Below are positions 26,076-34,895 of a DNA stretch of 64,000 bases, piece after piece. Each line of letters starts with the position of its first letter. Position 1 is the stretch's first letter. The notes beneath the pieces were generated by a model that had not been told where the DNA came from, did not search any database, and saw only the letters and a program-made list of their open reading frames with translations. The translations under genes were made by a program, and so were the position numbers. Source of the stretch: Reichenbachiella agarivorans (GTDB lineage Bacteria > Bacteroidota > Bacteroidia > Cytophagales > Cyclobacteriaceae); the NCBI RefSeq assembly GCF_025502585.1, contig NZ_CP106679.1:2449501-2513500 (forward strand), written 5' to 3'.

Positions 26076-27737
26076 ATGACAGAAGGTAGTTTTAAATTTG
26101 ATTTGCCTACTCACCACAAATCGATCATCAAAGTGATCGGAGTAGGCGGAGGCGGTAGCAATGCCGTCAATCACATGCACAGCCAAGGCATCACGGGTGT
26201 AGAATTCGTAGTATGCAACACAGACTCTCAAGCGCTCAACGGGAGTCCAATTCCTAACAAGCTTCAGATTGGAATGAATCTGACCGAAGGTCTCGGGGCA
26301 GGGGCAAATCCTGAAAAAGGAAAGCACGCAGCGCTAGAGAACAAAGAAGAAATTAGAAACATGCTCAATGCCGATACCCGCATGGTGTTCATCACTGCAG
26401 GTATGGGAGGCGGTACGGGTACAGGAGCTGCTCCAGTCATCGCTCAGGTCTCCAAAGAATTGGGGATTTTGACAGTAGGTATCGTGACTGTCCCATTCAA
26501 ATTTGAAGGGAAGAAAAAAATGCGTCAGGCCATGGCAGGTGTTGCAGCACTCAAGGCCAACTGCGATACCGTATTGGTCATTCTCAATGACAAACTGTTG
26601 GAGACATTCGGTAACCTGTCGTTGAACCAAGCATTTGCCCAAGCAGACAATGTATTGACCACTGCCGCCAAAGGTATCGCAGAGATCATCACCGTCCCAG
26701 GCTATGTCAACGTGGATTTTGAAGATGTAAAAACGGTCATGAAGGACAGTGGAGGTGCCGTCATGGGGTCTGCTCAAACTTCTGGAGAGAATAGAGCGAT
26801 TCGTGCCATCGAGGAGGCAATCAACTCGCCATTGCTCAACAACCAAAATATCCAAGGTGCAGACAAGATTTTGCTATCGATCATATCAGGCGACAAGGCC
26901 GAATTGAAGATGGACGAATTGACAGAAATCACCGATTTCATGCAAGACATCGCAGGAGATGAGGCAGAGGTGATCTTTGGTCACGGTGTGGATGCCGAGC
27001 TAGGTGACAGCATCAGAGTGACCATCATTGCGACAGGTTTTGAACAAAACGATGATATAGAGTCTGTACTGCAAGAGAGACAGCAGGCACCAGTAGCTAC
27101 TGCGACAGTGACACCTGAGATAGCAGCTACTCCGCCTGTGGTGGAAACCCCAATGGCAGCACCAGAGCCTAAAAAAGAGAGAAAAGTGTATGAACTAGAA
27201 AAAGGGTCGCAAGCACAAATCGAACTTTTTGCTAGAGAGGCACAGAAGCAAAATAGAGAAGACCGATTCGAAGAAGAGTTCAGATTGAAAATGAAGTCTT
27301 TTCAGTTTGAGAAACCTGAAAGACGTCAAGAACCAGAAATTTTTCACAGATCTTTTAAGCCAGCAGCAGAAGACGAGAATCAAGATCAGTTTGAATCCGA
27401 AATGCGTGAACTCTATCTAGAATCTCAAAGAAGGCAACCAGAGCCATTGGACGAACCATTGGAAGAGCTGGATGGCATGGCACATCCTCCATCAAGGAAA
27501 ATCACCCTCATGGAGCAATCAGAGGAGAGAAGACGCAAACTCAATGGCTTGAATAATCATTCTGAGCAGGGCGATGCTTCTTCATTCAAAGAGAAATTTG
27601 AAGTGCCAGCTTACCAGCGCAAGAAAGTGGATCTGAAAAATGTACCCCTTTCTTCTGAGAGCTTTGTGTCCAAATACAACCTCAATGAGGAACATCAACT
27701 GGGTAGCAACAAATTTTTGCATGACAATGTCGATTAA
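26076..27737 (+). CDS. ftsZ: cell division GTPase FtsZ with long C-terminal linker
   Basis: A tubulin-like GTPase that forms the division ring. GVGGGGSNAVNHM starts the GTP-binding domain, the tubulin signature is GMGGGTGTGAAPVIA, and the T7-type catalytic loop lies in the second domain. The globular part ends near residue 330. At 553 residues the protein is longer than the ~380-400 of many bacteria because of a charged, Glu/Arg-rich, probably disordered linker (about 335-520). The C-terminus NKFLHDNVD resembles the tail of other Bacteroidota FtsZ proteins. It closes the cluster. Confidence 0.97.
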   Translation: MTEGSFKFDLPTHHKSIIKVIGVGGGGSNAVNHMHSQGITGVEFVVCNTDSQALNGSPIPNKLQIGMNLTEGLGAGANPEKGKHAALENKEEIRNMLNADTRMVFITAGMGGGTGTGAAPVIAQVSKELGILTVGIVTVPFKFEGKKKMRQAMAGVAALKANCDTVLVILNDKLLETFGNLSLNQAFAQADNVLTTAAKGIAEIITVPGYVNVDFEDVKTVMKDSGGAVMGSAQTSGENRAIRAIEEAINSPLLNNQNIQGADKILLSIISGDKAELKMDELTEITDFMQDIAGDEAEVIFGHGVDAELGDSIRVTIIATGFEQNDDIESVLQERQQAPVATATVTPEIAATPPVVETPMAAPEPKKERKVYELEKGSQAQIELFAREAQKQNREDRFEEEFRLKMKSFQFEKPERRQEPEIFHRSFKPAAEDENQDQFESEMRELYLESQRRQPEPLDEPLEELDGMAHPPSRKITLMEQSEERRRKLNGLNNHSEQGDASSFKEKFEVPAYQRKKVDLKNVPLSSESFVSKYNLNEEHQLGSNKFLHDNVD

Positions 27738-28127
27738 TTAGTACATCAAGAAATAAAGCGAAAAGAAGGACTGTCATGAATCAGGAGCTCAATCTAGAAC
27801 CTGATACAGGACAGCTGTCTTTGAACTTTAAACTTAAAACTTCGGTAATCGACCAGCTTGCTCATCAGGCAAGTGATGGTAGAGGTCTGAAAGTTTATTT
27901 TCTGTCAAGTTTTCTTCTATGCGGGATCGTTTGGGCTTTTGAGCGAGCACATACGTCCCGTCATAGTTGATTTGAGGAAGCTAGCCGTGCCCTTTCATCC
28001 ATCACAGATTCATTTCTTTTTTGCCTGATTTACATTTGCAAAGCGATTTATGATGATTGAGCTCTATCCCAATGATCCGATTCCAGATTTCCACTTTTAA
28101 AACTACTTTTACGCAAACAACATAGTC
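27738..28127. other. 390-base gap, no convincing gene
   Basis: A 64-codon frame (27776-27970, rightward) is present but has no recognisable motif. TACATTTG at 28031-28038 fits the -7 box and would start transcription about 80 bases before the MOSC gene. No terminator for the dcw operon is obvious. Confidence 0.4.
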
Positions 28128-28763
28128 ATGAAAGTAGTTTCGACCAACATCGCCCAGCCAAGAGAGATTATCTGGAACGGCAAGCCAGAGATCACAGGAA
28201 TATTCAAAGAATCAACGTCTCTACCCATACAGTTGGGTACTACAGATGTGGTCGGTGATGCGGTGATAGATCGACGCTACCACGGTGGAGTGGACAAGGC
28301 CTGCTACCTCTATGCTGCGGATCACTATGACTACTGGCGTGCCCAGTATCCTGACAAGGAATTGCCCTACGGGATGTTTGGTGAGAATCTCACGGTGGAG
28401 GGACTAGATGAGACCAAGATGATAATAGGAGATGTCTATCAATTGGGGACTGCCAAAGTCCAAGTATCTGAACCGAGACAGCCTTGCTACAAGCTGGGCA
28501 TTCGGTTCGATGACCAGGGGATACTCAAGAAGTTTGTAAACTCGACCTTCTCAGGAGTATATGTCAGGGTCTTGGAAGTGGGAGAGGTAAGCGTAGGAGA
28601 TACTTTTGAATTGATCGAATCCGTAGAACAGGGACTTTCGATAGCAGAAATCTATGGACTGATCTATGCCAAAACCGCCGAACCAGAGACCATGAGAACC
28701 TTGCTGTCCGATCAGTATCTCCCAACGTATCTTAAGCTCAAATTGCTAGATAAACTAAGTTAA
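28128..28763 (+). CDS. MOSC-domain protein (YiiM-like)
   Basis: A 211-residue protein of the MOSC family, whose members bind the molybdenum cofactor sulfur. The family blocks are DRRYHGGVDKACYLY, YGMFGENLTVEGL, and EPRQPCYKLGIRF with the conserved Cys120. YiiM reduces N-hydroxylated compounds in E. coli, but the substrate here is not inferable. It is monocistronic, lying between the dcw cluster and the pigment locus, and is convergent with the esterase gene at 28847. Confidence 0.88.
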   Translation: MKVVSTNIAQPREIIWNGKPEITGIFKESTSLPIQLGTTDVVGDAVIDRRYHGGVDKACYLYAADHYDYWRAQYPDKELPYGMFGENLTVEGLDETKMIIGDVYQLGTAKVQVSEPRQPCYKLGIRFDDQGILKKFVNSTFSGVYVRVLEVGEVSVGDTFELIESVEQGLSIAEIYGLIYAKTAEPETMRTLLSDQYLPTYLKLKLLDKLS

Positions 28764-28807
28764 TTGCCTCGGCTTGATTCATAATATATCAGCATGTCAG
28801 TGATAGT

Positions 28808-28839
28808 GATTTCTTTGTCATTGCGACAGAGGAGAAATC
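28808..28839. terminator. possible hairpin between convergent genes
   Basis: GATTTCTTTGTC pairs imperfectly with GACAGAGGAGAAATC around a 5-base loop, including bulged bases. It sits between the convergent MOSC and esterase genes and may stop transcription from either side. Confidence 0.35.
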
Positions 28840-28846
28840 AAAGCCA

Positions 28847-29857
28847 TCATCGTTTAGCATCTTTCTTAAAAATTCTCTTGGTTTTCTGCCAGATTGATTC
28901 TGGTTTTTTGTTGAGGAAGTCGCTCAGAATCTTACCCATTTCTGGTGTCCTCATGTAACCGAATGACTTGTGGGCGTTTTCTGTGATCCAATCTTTGTAA
29001 TCGTTGTGGACGAGCTGGTCTATAGGGCCGACTCCTTTGGAATTGGGAGCAAAAAACTCTGCCAAACAGTGGTACACTGCAAAATGGTCGTCCTTGTCAG
29101 AGAGATTGTGCCAGTTGTCGATAGACTCTGGAGTTGGCAGCATGTCACCATCTTCGTAGGTGAGACCATGTTCTTTGGCGATGTTTTCTCTCAAGATCGG
29201 CAAGCCCAGTGGTGAGCCCATCGAAACAAAGGTGTCTATATTGTAGTTGCTTGTCAATCTGTGCAGCACGTCATAGCTAATCAATGACCCCATCGAGTGT
29301 GCCACGATCATGATCCGCTTGTGGCGATTTGTATAGATTTTTTTACTGAGTCGGGCACGAAGCAGGTTTTTGACAGGGATATGGTCGAGGAGCTGCTCAT
29401 CGGTTTTATCGTCATCGTAGTAGGCAGCTAGATCTTTGAATGAGTTTCGGATTACCAAATCAAAAGGAAGCCTGTAGTTGGCCAGTCCGTTTTTGCTCAA
29501 GAATATCACCTCTTTGACCCTTTCTATGCTATGTTTGACAATGTGCCAAATGTTGTTTTTTACCTTGGGTGCTTGTATGGGCTCAGGCATGTAAGGTTCA
29601 TCGATGAACAGTTCGTTGTCCGAATCTTTGACATTGGGATTGAGTGGTTGCGGATACATGATGTCCGCCCAATACACCATGGCAAAGTTGAAGTTGCTAG
29701 GTGCGCCTTCGGTTTTTTTGAGTCCTTCGAGGAGTGATTTTTTCCACCATAGTTTGATTAAGGAATGAGCGGGTTTGTTACCCAAACCATGGATGCCTAT
29801 CACCAGTGTCTTTGGCTCTTTGCTTTTTCGGATATTAAAAAAACCTTTTGTTGACAT
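28847..29857 (-). CDS. alpha/beta-hydrolase fold protein
   Basis: A 336-residue protein with an oxyanion-hole type start TLVIGIHGLGNKP and a nucleophile elbow AHSMGS, consistent with a serine esterase or lipase-like enzyme. No signal peptide is seen, so it is probably cytoplasmic. It lies 12 bases downstream of the CrtI-like gene and is the last member of the leftward pigment-associated operon. It might hydrolyse an ester in the pathway, but this is only suggested by position; the exact family and substrate are unknown to me. Confidence 0.72.
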   Translation of the reverse strand: MSTKGFFNIRKSKEPKTLVIGIHGLGNKPAHSLIKLWWKKSLLEGLKKTEGAPSNFNFAMVYWADIMYPQPLNPNVKDSDNELFIDEPYMPEPIQAPKVKNNIWHIVKHSIERVKEVIFLSKNGLANYRLPFDLVIRNSFKDLAAYYDDDKTDEQLLDHIPVKNLLRARLSKKIYTNRHKRIMIVAHSMGSLISYDVLHRLTSNYNIDTFVSMGSPLGLPILRENIAKEHGLTYEDGDMLPTPESIDNWHNLSDKDDHFAVYHCLAEFFAPNSKGVGPIDQLVHNDYKDWITENAHKSFGYMRTPEMGKILSDFLNKKPESIWQKTKRIFKKDAKR

Positions 29858-29869
29858 GTCGATGCAGTC

Positions 29870-31396
29870 TTAAAGCTTGGCTTTGATTTTGTTCAATAGG
29901 TACTCGCGACCCAAAATCTCCGTGCAAGTCACCACAGCACTGATGGTCGCTCCGAGTACACCATGCAATATGATGTTTTGTCCTGTAAAGAACATGTTTT
30001 TCATTTTGGTCTTGGTGTTGATCTGAGATTTGAGAGGAAAATTATGGTCACGAGAGATACCATACAGCGAACCTTCTGTTGTATTGAGGTAATCCCTCTG
30101 CGTCAGAGGGGTAGAGGTTGAGTAGCTCTTGATGTGGCGCTTGATCCCAGGCATGAACCCTTCCATTTTTTCCAACAAAAACTGTGCTTTTATTTCCTTG
30201 AAGTTTTGGTAGCTTTCGTCACGGTCACTTACCTGCGTGGTGGTGTTGAAGGTATTGATCCATGGCGTCATTTCTTCCATCTTCATGTAGGCCATCACTG
30301 TGATGACACTGGTGTATTCTGGATTTTTGTTGTCAGGCAGGAAGAACACGGCAAAGTCCTTGCCCCAGTCTTCCAATTTGTAATCAGTGAGTCCCCAAAC
30401 TTTGTCTTCTCTGAAGTTGTAAAAATTGGAATTGATATATTTCACCGTTTTGGGTTTCATTACCAAATACAGTGTGAATACCGATACGGTGTTTTCCAGG
30501 CCTGAGATTCTGCTTGTATAAGATTTCCGCATCAGACTTTGATCCATCAGTTTGATGGTTTCGGTAGGGTGCACGTTGGAGATGAAGATGTCTCCTTTGA
30601 TTTGGCGACCGTCTTGTAGGGTGACACTCTCTACCGATGTGTCGTTGTGATTGATGGAGGTGACTTCTGCATTGCGGACGATGGTACCACCCAGATCTTT
30701 GATTGAATAGTTGAGTGATCGACTGATCTGACTGCCCCCATGCTGAAATTTGTATGCACTCATCATATAGGAGTTGATGATCAATGCATGGACATAAAAG
30801 GGCGTCTTGTTTTCCTCACCTGCGTAGAGGAGATTAGAGCCAGCCAGTACCTGCTGTAGTTTCGGATTAGAGGTGTATTGATTGATGCGCTGGGTGGCGC
30901 CATCATACATGTACTCTAGTTCATTGACTTTTTCGGGTAGGTCATAGACGTTGTAAAGGGCAAATTTTTTGCAGAGCGCTTTGATGTCGTGGATGTACCT
31001 GTCTAGGTTGGCTTCTTCGTCAGGAAAGAATTTGAGCAATTGGTTTTTGAAGTTTTCATACCCCTGTGCATGGGGATACTGGTTATCATCCCCGCCGAAT
31101 GTGATGATGTCGTAGGCATTTTCGTCCAGTTTCATGACATCTATGTCCTTGTAGATGTCCATGTATTTGAAGTATGGATAAAGAGGCTGTCCTTCATCGA
31201 GTCCACCCACATAGTGTACTCCAGTGTCAAACTTGCCACCATCTCGTTTGAAGGTTTGAAGTGTACCACCTATCTGTGCATTTTTTTCTAGGATGCAGAC
31301 GGATTTTCCTTCCATGGCGAGCATCATGCCACAGGACAAACCGCCCATACCAGAACCAATGATGACTACATCGTATTTGTCTTTTATCTTTTTCAA
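29870..31396 (-). CDS. CrtI/RetSat-like FAD-dependent oxidoreductase
   Basis: A 508-residue flavoprotein. The N-terminal dinucleotide fold is VVIIGSGMGGLSCGMMLA followed by CILEKNAQIGGTLQTF, typical of phytoene desaturase and retinol saturase relatives; the C-terminal FAD contact is MFFTGQNIILHGVLGA. These enzymes desaturate, saturate or isomerise polyenes. No carotenoid genes such as crtB or crtY are nearby, and it sits in an operon with an aryl-acid ligase, so action on the aryl polyene chain is the likeliest role. The start overlaps the ligase stop by four bases. Confidence 0.8.
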   Translation of the reverse strand: MKKIKDKYDVVIIGSGMGGLSCGMMLAMEGKSVCILEKNAQIGGTLQTFKRDGGKFDTGVHYVGGLDEGQPLYPYFKYMDIYKDIDVMKLDENAYDIITFGGDDNQYPHAQGYENFKNQLLKFFPDEEANLDRYIHDIKALCKKFALYNVYDLPEKVNELEYMYDGATQRINQYTSNPKLQQVLAGSNLLYAGEENKTPFYVHALIINSYMMSAYKFQHGGSQISRSLNYSIKDLGGTIVRNAEVTSINHNDTSVESVTLQDGRQIKGDIFISNVHPTETIKLMDQSLMRKSYTSRISGLENTVSVFTLYLVMKPKTVKYINSNFYNFREDKVWGLTDYKLEDWGKDFAVFFLPDNKNPEYTSVITVMAYMKMEEMTPWINTFNTTTQVSDRDESYQNFKEIKAQFLLEKMEGFMPGIKRHIKSYSTSTPLTQRDYLNTTEGSLYGISRDHNFPLKSQINTKTKMKNMFFTGQNIILHGVLGATISAVVTCTEILGREYLLNKIKAKL

Positions 31397-32694
31397 TGTA
31401 CCAATTCCCTTTTGTCTACAAATCTTCTTGGTTTTCTACTGCCTTTAGGCAATATCTCACTGGAAATATATGCCTGGGTATTTTGTTCCAGAATAGGATT
31501 GACGCGCAATCGCTGCTGAAGCAACCTTTGAGTATGTGCCACCACGGCAGTATCTAGTGTGTCGGGCAAGATCACTTTGAGTTTGTCCATTCCTAGTTCG
31601 TCCAGTGACAACTCTATGATGTAGCTGTCGATCTCTGTGATCTGATTGATTACATTCTCGATCTGCTGAGGAAAAAGTGTCGTGCCTTTGAGTTTGATCA
31701 TTTGACCTTTTCGCCCTTCGATAGGTCCTAGCCTTGGGGTTGTTCTACCACAGGCACAAGTGTCATTGTGCAACCTTGCTAGGTCTCCTGTTTTGTAACG
31801 CAGCAGAGGCATGCCTTCTATGTCAAAGGGGGTTACGGTGATTTCTCCCACTTCACCATGTGCAACAGGCTGATTGTTCTCATCCAGGATCTCTACATAC
31901 ATCAGCTCTGGCAGCAAGTGACCACCTTGCCCCGCGCTACATTCTGTAAAGGCAGTCGCCATTTCTGTACTGGCATAGGTGGAGTACAATTCCACATCCC
32001 AAACCTCTTTTAGTTTTTGGTGGAGTGTATTGGCTTTGAAACTAGCATCTTTGATAGGTTCACCGATACACACTATTTTTTTGACGGATGTCTTTTTCGG
32101 GTCAATTCCTTTGGACAGCAAATAAGTTCCGAATTTGTATGCAAAAGAAGGTACCGCGATCAATACCGTCGGTTCAAAGCGTTTGATGTTGTCCCATTGA
32201 AAATCTGGATCTCCAATCCCAGAGCGAATCACGGTAGCTCCCAAAGCAGTCGCTCCCAAATAGTAGGCCATTCCTGCCATGAATCGCTTGTCAAGCGTCG
32301 TAGTGATCTGAATGATGTCGTCCGACGTGATACCACAGAGATCCAATGACCTGCATTCGTTGAGCGCCAGTCTGGCTTGGTCTTTTTGTGTCAGGGCTAT
32401 GGTAATCGGGTCTCCAAGCGTCCCTGAGGTAGTGACATATTCGATGATTCGTTTTTTGTCCACTGCTAGGAAATCTGGATTACTCTTTTCTAGTTCTTCT
32501 TTGGTCGTGACAGGAATTTTGTGAATATCGTCTAGGCTTTTGATTTCGCTAAAGTCTAGTCCCAGTGTTTCAAACTTTTCCTGATAATACTTGGATTGGC
32601 GCTGGATGACTGTCAAATGGGATAGAAAATGCTTGTTTTGCAGAGAAAGAATGCTGTCTGCTGATGAAAAATCGTACGTTGTATCTATCTCCAC
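31393..32694 (-). CDS. adenylate-forming aryl/acyl ligase (phenylacetate-CoA ligase-like)
   Basis: An ANL-superfamily enzyme of about 433 residues. The phosphate loop is VTTSGTLGDP, the central adenylation motif is LYSTYASTEMATAFTEC, and LLRYKTGDLARL is followed by a zinc-type CACGRTTPRLGP as in phenylacetate-CoA ligases. It probably activates the hydroxycinnamic acid made by the ammonia-lyase at 42554 for loading on ACP or CoA. A GTG at 32694 is preferred as start because it follows the acpS stop by 7 bases; an ATG at 32733 would overlap acpS by 32 bases. The substrate is inferred from context only. Confidence 0.82.
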   Translation of the reverse strand: MEIDTTYDFSSADSILSLQNKHFLSHLTVIQRQSKYYQEKFETLGLDFSEIKSLDDIHKIPVTTKEELEKSNPDFLAVDKKRIIEYVTTSGTLGDPITIALTQKDQARLALNECRSLDLCGITSDDIIQITTTLDKRFMAGMAYYLGATALGATVIRSGIGDPDFQWDNIKRFEPTVLIAVPSFAYKFGTYLLSKGIDPKKTSVKKIVCIGEPIKDASFKANTLHQKLKEVWDVELYSTYASTEMATAFTECSAGQGGHLLPELMYVEILDENNQPVAHGEVGEITVTPFDIEGMPLLRYKTGDLARLHNDTCACGRTTPRLGPIEGRKGQMIKLKGTTLFPQQIENVINQITEIDSYIIELSLDELGMDKLKVILPDTLDTAVVAHTQRLLQQRLRVNPILEQNTQAYISSEILPKGSRKPRRFVDKRELVH

Positions 32695-32701
32695 GATGTG
32701 C

Positions 32702-33073
32702 CTACTTAGTAATAATGATGTACGCCACAGCATATTCTGCGGTGTGGCTTATGGATACAAAGATGTCTTTCAGTTCTGATTTATCAAAATATCTTTTGCT
32801 TCCACCCAGCAGGGTGATGCTGGGCACTCCCTCGGTGCTGTTTTGGATTTCAATCTCCTTAAAATCAGCACCCTCAACCCACCCAGTACCTAGTGCCTTC
32901 ATGTAGGCTTCTTTGGCAGCAAACCTGGCTGCAAAGTGCTGCTCAGGGTGGGCTTTGCGCTGGCAATAGTCCATTTCTAATGGGGTAAAGACCGTCTCTA
33001 GAAATTTGGTATTGTCAAGTTTCTTTTTGAATCGCAGCGTCTCGGCTATGTCCGTCCCTATTCCGTAGATCAT
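32702..33073 (-). CDS. acpS: holo-ACP synthase (4'-phosphopantetheinyl transferase)
   Basis: A 123-residue AcpS-type enzyme that installs phosphopantetheine on the serine of acyl carrier proteins. IYGIGTDIAE contains the first magnesium-binding Asp and FAARFAAKEAYMKALGTGW is the second signature. Its place in the pigment operon, between the ligase and the C45 hydrolase, suggests it activates the two ACPs at 46027 and 49855, though it may also be the cell's general AcpS. It overlaps the upstream gene by four bases. Confidence 0.92.
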   Translation of the reverse strand: MIYGIGTDIAETLRFKKKLDNTKFLETVFTPLEMDYCQRKAHPEQHFAARFAAKEAYMKALGTGWVEGADFKEIEIQNSTEGVPSITLLGGSKRYFDKSELKDIFVSISHTAEYAVAYIIITK

Positions 33074-34725
33074 TCGCTGAGTTCTTTGATTTGCTTGTTG
33101 ATGAACTGTCGGTCCTCCAAGTAGGCAATGTCTTTTTCCAGTGCTAGGTAATAGCTGTCGATGGCTTTTTGTTTCTCTCCCAAAGCAGCATAGTAGTTGC
33201 CGACCAATCGGTGTGTCTCATAGTATTCTGGGTTGGATTGGATGAATTGCCTCACCTCCAGACTATCCATTTTGGACCTCTCTTGTGTGTAGTAGGTGAT
33301 TTGCGATTTCAAGACTTTGAATTGCTTGAATTGCTGAAACGCCTCGCTGGTATAGAAAGGGTCAGCTTCTATCGAGAGAGAATCAATGGTGACAACTGTG
33401 TCTTTCAAGTCTGACCATTTGCCAAAATCATCCAGATCATAGGCATCAAATACATTCTCCTGAAAAGGATAATTGGACACCCAAACGCATTTTTCTACAT
33501 TGTCAAAGATCACTGCATGATGTGCGAGTAGTTGATTGATGGCCTTTGGGTTTCCCATCCCTAGGTCTTTGCCAGCGATCCCTGCTTGGTTTCTCAATAT
33601 GTCCACGATAGTATTTGGGGTGACCTCTTGGAGTCGGTTGGTCAACTCTCGTGTACGTGTCATGCGATCTACTGATTCGGAGCTGTTCATGTGCTCGGTG
33701 TTGATAGGGAGGTCTTTGAGTTCGGGACTTTGGTAGTGGTTGGTCACAATCAGCGTGTCGCTGCTAGGGTAGTAGATACCTGTGTAGGTAGGTGCTTTTT
33801 CTATCACGGCCATTTTCTGGTCTTTGAGAGATGAAATGGTGAATAGTTCGGAGACAAAGCTCTCATATTGGTTGGCAATAGATTGGGCTTCTTCTAAGGT
33901 AGAGGCATATTGCAAGATATCTCTGGCGATGATTGATACAGGGGTGCCTGACTCGGTTGGGATCTCAGATTTGGCGGAGTTGAGGGTGATGCTCAGACCG
34001 TGTTCGTTCATGCCTGATACCACTCCACAGAATCCACCCCAGGTCACAGATAGGTATTTGTATCCTTCAGTAGGGTTGCACAGCAAGACGATCTTGTTTT
34101 TGGCAAACTCATCCCCGAAATAAAAGTCAAAATTGCGACCAGACAGCATTTGCTTTGTTGAGTCGTCAAAGTTCCACACACCAAGGGATGTACAGCCCAC
34201 AAGGTGCATGTTTTGTACCGCATGACCTATGTCATGTGCTGCATGGTAATTGATGATGCGGTTGTATTTTGGGCCTATGAAGTCGTACTCATCTGCAAAG
34301 AACTCTGATACGCCATAGATCTCTTGTCTGTATTCATCTGGGATATACTGATCCAAATCTCTATTGAACCATGAAATGCCCAGCATGAGGAATTTTCTCA
34401 AAAACCATGAAGGTACATGGGCATTGATTTCGTCGACGAAGACTTCCTCTTGATCTTGGATCAGCTGACGATGCAGTATTCCTATCGTCCTGCCACGGTC
34501 GTATGCGCTGCCTTCGATGTAGCTCTCCCAGTTGCCATACTTGTTTCTTTTGAGCCAGCTATTACCCAAGCGGAAGTGAGAATCGCTGATAACCACTAGC
34601 TGATCACTGTTGATTGTAGATACAGGTGTATCTGGCGCGTCATAGATGACACGAGATACAAAATACCATGAGCCTGCTAGGATGAGGATTAGGAGTATAG
34701 CTGCAACGAGATAGCGTTTTTTCAA
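33070..34725 (-). CDS. C45-family hydrolase/acyltransferase with membrane anchor
   Basis: A 551-residue protein with an N-terminal membrane segment (about residues 4-23) and an Ntn-hydrolase domain of the C45/acyl-CoA:6-APA acyltransferase type. The expected nucleophile is Cys178 in HLVGCTSLGVW, and Gly-Cys is the usual self-cleavage site; SVTWGGFCGVVSGMNEHGLS is another family block. The last 80 residues (LVGNYYAALGEKQKAIDSYY) look like one or two TPR units. Similar genes accompany flexirubin loci, as far as I recall, so a late acyl-transfer step in the periplasm is possible. It is the first gene of the leftward operon. Confidence 0.78.
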   Translation of the reverse strand: MKKRYLVAAILLILILAGSWYFVSRVIYDAPDTPVSTINSDQLVVISDSHFRLGNSWLKRNKYGNWESYIEGSAYDRGRTIGILHRQLIQDQEEVFVDEINAHVPSWFLRKFLMLGISWFNRDLDQYIPDEYRQEIYGVSEFFADEYDFIGPKYNRIINYHAAHDIGHAVQNMHLVGCTSLGVWNFDDSTKQMLSGRNFDFYFGDEFAKNKIVLLCNPTEGYKYLSVTWGGFCGVVSGMNEHGLSITLNSAKSEIPTESGTPVSIIARDILQYASTLEEAQSIANQYESFVSELFTISSLKDQKMAVIEKAPTYTGIYYPSSDTLIVTNHYQSPELKDLPINTEHMNSSESVDRMTRTRELTNRLQEVTPNTIVDILRNQAGIAGKDLGMGNPKAINQLLAHHAVIFDNVEKCVWVSNYPFQENVFDAYDLDDFGKWSDLKDTVVTIDSLSIEADPFYTSEAFQQFKQFKVLKSQITYYTQERSKMDSLEVRQFIQSNPEYYETHRLVGNYYAALGEKQKAIDSYYLALEKDIAYLEDRQFINKQIKELSE

Positions 34726-34895
34726 TTCTATTTTTTTAATTTTGAACCTTCAAAGAGACGAAATAATGTTTTATGTCTTTAATCAGGATACAATTTTAGT
34801 GATTAATGATGTAATGAGTAGAATCTCAAAGGATGAATGAGTAGAATCCTAAGAGATTATGCAGCGATAGGTCTCAAGACGTAATCAACAAAAAA
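34726..34895. promoter_or_regulatory. divergent promoter region of the pigment locus
   Basis: This 170-base spacer must drive the leftward C45-acpS-ligase operon and the rightward halogenase-like gene. It contains a 13-base direct repeat, AATGAGTAGAATC, at 34813-34825 and 34836-34848 (period 23), a candidate regulator site. Confidence 0.5.

Noticed and set aside
26334-26855. A 173-codon minus-strand open frame rich in His and Cys
   Set aside because: It mirrors the GTPase domain of ftsZ; the composition is a by-product of the sense codons.
27776-27970. A 64-codon frame after ftsZ
   Set aside because: No motif and no conserved context; kept only as a note in the gap description.
29870-31396. 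Carotenoid phytoene desaturase
   Set aside because: No other carotenoid gene in the window and it is in an operon with an aryl-acid ligase and AcpS, so only a CrtI-like fold is claimed.
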